NCBI GenBank assembly: GCA_914767715.1
Contig: OU612067.1
Span: forward strand, 1,240,001-1,304,000
Direction: 5' to 3'
DNA length: 64,000 nt
Origin: Membranipora membranacea
Lineage: Eukaryota; Bryozoa; Gymnolaemata; Cheilostomatida; Membraniporidae
The notes below the pieces were generated by a model. It was not told where the DNA came from and searched no databases. It worked only from the letters and a program-made list of their open reading frames with translations. Both the position numbers and the translations under genes were made by a program. How positions within the stretch are numbered: the first letter of the stretch is position 1; each line of letters starts with the position of its first letter. This document shows positions 61,001 to 64,000 of the stretch, piece after piece.

Positions 61001-64000
61001 TCGGGGATTGATCAGGTCATCTCTCTCCTCCTCATATGTCACTGTGTGTGAGTAACAAACATCAGTGTGCACAACAAATTCTTATTGAGGATAAGCCATA
61101 ATGGATATAGAAACAATAAAAGCAAATGAAAAGAATCTTAGACCAATAATTTCATGCTAGGAATGTTGTTTGGTCGCTTTTCATGCGAAAAATGTATAAA
61201 AGTACATCATAGAATCGTATACTAAAATATCAATTATCAATGTAGTTCCTATTTAGCCTGATAGTATTAAAAGATAAGCGCTGACATGGCCAACTGAAAC
61301 TGTATAAAAAGTCAGTAGAATCCTAATAAAGTGTATTTATCTCACCAGTCTTGGAGTTTTTCTTCTTGACGCTCTCATTTCTCTTTACACTAGACTTAAC
61401 AACACCAGCTCCTGGAGGCCCGCCGCTCACTTCTCCCTGAACTGGGAAACTATCATACTTCTCAGACTCCTCATCATCAGTATCACTGTCAGTGACGACC
61501 TCCCGACGACCTTGACCAGGGAGCAAACTCTCATAAACTAGTCCTGTCAGTTTGTCGAGCCTGTAAGGATTGAAGGGGATTAGTAGAATAGTATATACAA
61601 ATAAATACTATTTATTTGTATATACATCATTATGTTTACACATTGAAGTGTGTATAATACTTTTTGGATATCTGATCATCTCCCAGATCTCAGAGTTAAT
61701 CATATTGAATACTTCATAAAAAAAAATCATTCAAATGCTTTTGCAGGGCACATGCGCTTGAGCGTCATGAAATGCAAGCATTTAAAAAGAGAAAATTAGC
61801 CAATAAGCCACAAGGAAGTCATCTTTACTGAAAACTAACTAAAAACCTCTTTCTAGAAAGGCAGGCTGCTGACTGGCTAGATTGTCCTTTTAAATGATAG
61901 TGTTTGTGCCTGAAAATGCTCAAGTGACCTAAAGAGGTCTAAGATCAATCGCCCTACTATGTGAGAGATTATTAATTATGCATTTAAGAAAAAGGTCCTA
62001 GTTTGCTAATTGGTATCAAACTGGTTTTGTAGATATAGATATATCGTCACACCATCAGTGAGAAGTCTTTATGCATTACATCTTAGCATGTTAACCACTT
62101 TGGGATTGTTATAACAAGGAGAGACTACTCCGTAGTAGATATTTACTTTTTGTTTATTTGCCAGTAGTGCTCGTTCTCCTTGTCTTTTTTAGATCTAGGA
62201 CAGCAGAGTATGGAGCAGGTATTACCACAGCTGAATCTTCCTCCATCCTCTACATCGGCAGCAGCTGAGTCACCACCTGATCAGTATAATACAGACAGCT
62301 GTTAGTGTGTATATAATACATACAGCTGTTATTATCCAATGATGGCTCATGATACATAGGCAGAAATGTTTGTAATTATTACTCAAATCAATCGGTACTA
62401 AATTTAGTAAAATTACATAATATAAACATATTAATTGCTGCATTTATTTGAATTTTAGTAAACTATATTTAAGGTTAGGGGGTCTCTGAAACCCTTAGGA
62501 GACAAACCAGGTGCTGCACACAATGTAATTTTAGATAGAACATCCAAAGTGTGGCCATTTTTACTAGTTGATCTACCTCTATGATTTGCAATGATTATGT
62601 GTCATGTGCTATATTAGCCTTGATGTTGTTTTCCTAATTAATTTAGCGATACAAGAATAGACCTCTTGTTTGACACTTGTGCTTGAACATCTCAGTACAA
62701 AGCGAACATTCTTACCTCTGAAAACATCGAATACTTTATCGACGATGCTCTTTCTGCGTTGTTGATCTTGAGCTGCCTGCTGTTGCGCCTCTTGTTGTGC
62801 TTGTGCTTGTTCGGTAGCTGTTGGTACGACTTCTCGCGTTCCCCATGATACATTGTTGATGTTGATAAATGAGTAGATGATGAGTAACATGTACATACAG
62901 GGAATCAGGACATAGTAAGTTATACCATGTAAAACACAAGTAAACTCCTACAAACACAAAATCAAGGGTATGATAGGATGTTCATTGCTACGGAACCAAG
63001 TTCCTACCCTGATACCCTATGCCCTAAAACATACCTTTGTATTGTTACATTAATTAAATATCATATCAATGGTTGTCTTTTCTCATAAGGGGAAAATATC
63101 TAACACTGCGCTTTTTAAACCTAGCTGTAAAATATATATGTTGGGATAAAAATAACATGTCGCCTTTCCTTTAATTAATAAATAATAAGATAATAATCTG
63201 ATTGATGTGATGACTCCTTATAAGTAATGCGCTTTGAGATCGGGATTCAAAACTTGTACACTACGGCTGAAGTACTGTTGGTAGATGTTAAACTGAAAAA
63301 AAAACAGTTTTTTGGCCTCCCCCAGGTACTCAATGTCCGACTGCGACTGTGATAAACTTCCTAGACATCATTTGGCTGGCTGTGGTACCAGCACAATGCC
63401 GTTAATTATAAATCATGCTGGATTCAGTTTGAAATTGTCTGTAAGTAAATAAGTGAGTGAGTGAATAGATAGATTGCTCACCTGTGGATGTAGGAGAGCT
63501 GCTACAATGAATGTACCGGCGACAGTGAAGAAGAATATAGCAGTAGGTGAGCAGGGATTACCTCGGATATCCAGTATTATAGATATCAGTACGAGACACA
63601 TGACCAGGGCGTATATTATAGCCATTACTTTAGCTATCTTCAGCTGAAATGAGTACAAACATCATGAGACAAAATACTTGGGAAGGACCAAAGGTGTTGG
63701 AGACGGTGTTAGGTTGTACCAGTGGAGCACCTGTTGGCTCTCTAATATATGTGACTAACACATATACAACGACAAATCGACCAATAGTTAAAGCTATTGA
63801 TTTTGAATATCTGAAGTTCTAAAAGCACCAGTAGATGAGATCCCGGTCAGTATATCAATCTTACCTGGGTCTTTGACTTCACATAGAAGCTGACTATGAT
63901 GAATAGTAGATTGGGTACGAGATTAATGATGAAGCACCACTGGATTTCTAGTTTTAGTGTGACAGCGAGAGCACCTGTTATCATCATGAATATAGTTCCT
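58086..64000 (-). CDS. CHS: Chitin synthase, C-terminal part (5' end outside the window)
   Basis: Minus-strand exons: 64000-63865 (continues off the edge), 63643-63482, 62947-62716, 62276-62147, 61560-61346, 61041-60869, 60611-60490, 60195-60032, 59319-59167, 58825-58659, 58220-58086; 595 complete codons visible. Membrane segments after the missing catalytic domain are followed by AALLHPQ, then VSWGTRE, the signature at the end of the metazoan chitin synthase transport region. Next comes a Gln/Ala-rich linker (EQAQAQQEAQQQAAQDQQRR), a Cys cluster (CGNTCSILCC) and an acidic stretch. Then come FWESFIIKYLAPLD, two membrane spans (NFGFFLTNAMFITIVFTLQ; PLSLVFLVFFMLVLGIQFFG) with FHRFGTF-like HRLGTFWH, a long acidic tail and a basic C-terminus. 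The enzyme polymerises UDP-GlcNAc to chitin at the plasma membrane. The catalytic EDR and QRRRW motifs should lie to the right of this window. Confidence 0.95.

Overview
The window is nuclear DNA of an animal. It is AT-rich, its genes are split by GT-AG introns, and they are followed by AATAAA signals. The gene set (INSIG, mitochondrial GTP-type succinyl-CoA ligase beta, SLC18-type vesicular transporter, rhodopsin-like GPCR, metazoan chitin synthase, F5/8-type-C/fucolectin lectin) indicates a metazoan that keeps chitin synthase. It is probably an aquatic invertebrate such as a cnidarian, sponge or another non-vertebrate lineage. The sequence alone does not settle the phylum.

Layout, left to right. 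(1) 16-13394, plus: an 11-exon secreted protein with two F5/8 type C (discoidin) domains and a C-terminal fucolectin-like domain. (2) 15201-18711: a 3.5 kb DNA element with about 120-bp terminal inverted repeats. (3) 19973-23719, plus: INSIG, 5 exons, 225 aa. A possible antisense gene lies in its introns. (4) 24670-26831, minus: a 4-exon gene for an unrecognised 265-aa protein. (5) 29611-35509, plus: an 11-exon SLC18 (VMAT/VAChT-like) transporter. (6) 36163-44778, minus: SUCLG2, 11 exons, 433 aa. Its 4.3 kb intron 8 holds a decayed mucin/D8C-domain pseudogene, a fold-back element and a frameshifted transposon-protein remnant. (7) 44779-54300: no gene recognised. This stretch is rich in long hairpins, duplicated repeats and a broken non-LTR retrotransposon. 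(8) 54324-55478, plus: a single-exon class A GPCR lacking the DRY arginine. (9) 58086-64000, minus: the C-terminal 595 residues of a chitin synthase, which continues beyond the right edge.

All multi-exon models were assembled by eye. Each is supported by GT/AG at every junction, a continuous reading frame and, where the family is known, colinear family motifs. Coding lengths of the complete models are multiples of three. The genes are not an operon and have unrelated jobs: sterol sensing (INSIG), TCA cycle (SUCLG2), vesicular transport (SLC18), signalling (GPCR), chitin synthesis and carbohydrate binding. The most distinctive local biology is the interplay of repeats with splice sites. Four tandem copies of a 3' splice site stand before SLC18 exon 8. 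A dispersed repeat supplies the 3' splice site of SUCLG2 intron 1. A 28-bp minisatellite abuts a SUCLG2 donor. Many perfect or near-perfect hairpins (MITE-like) are scattered through introns and intergenic DNA.
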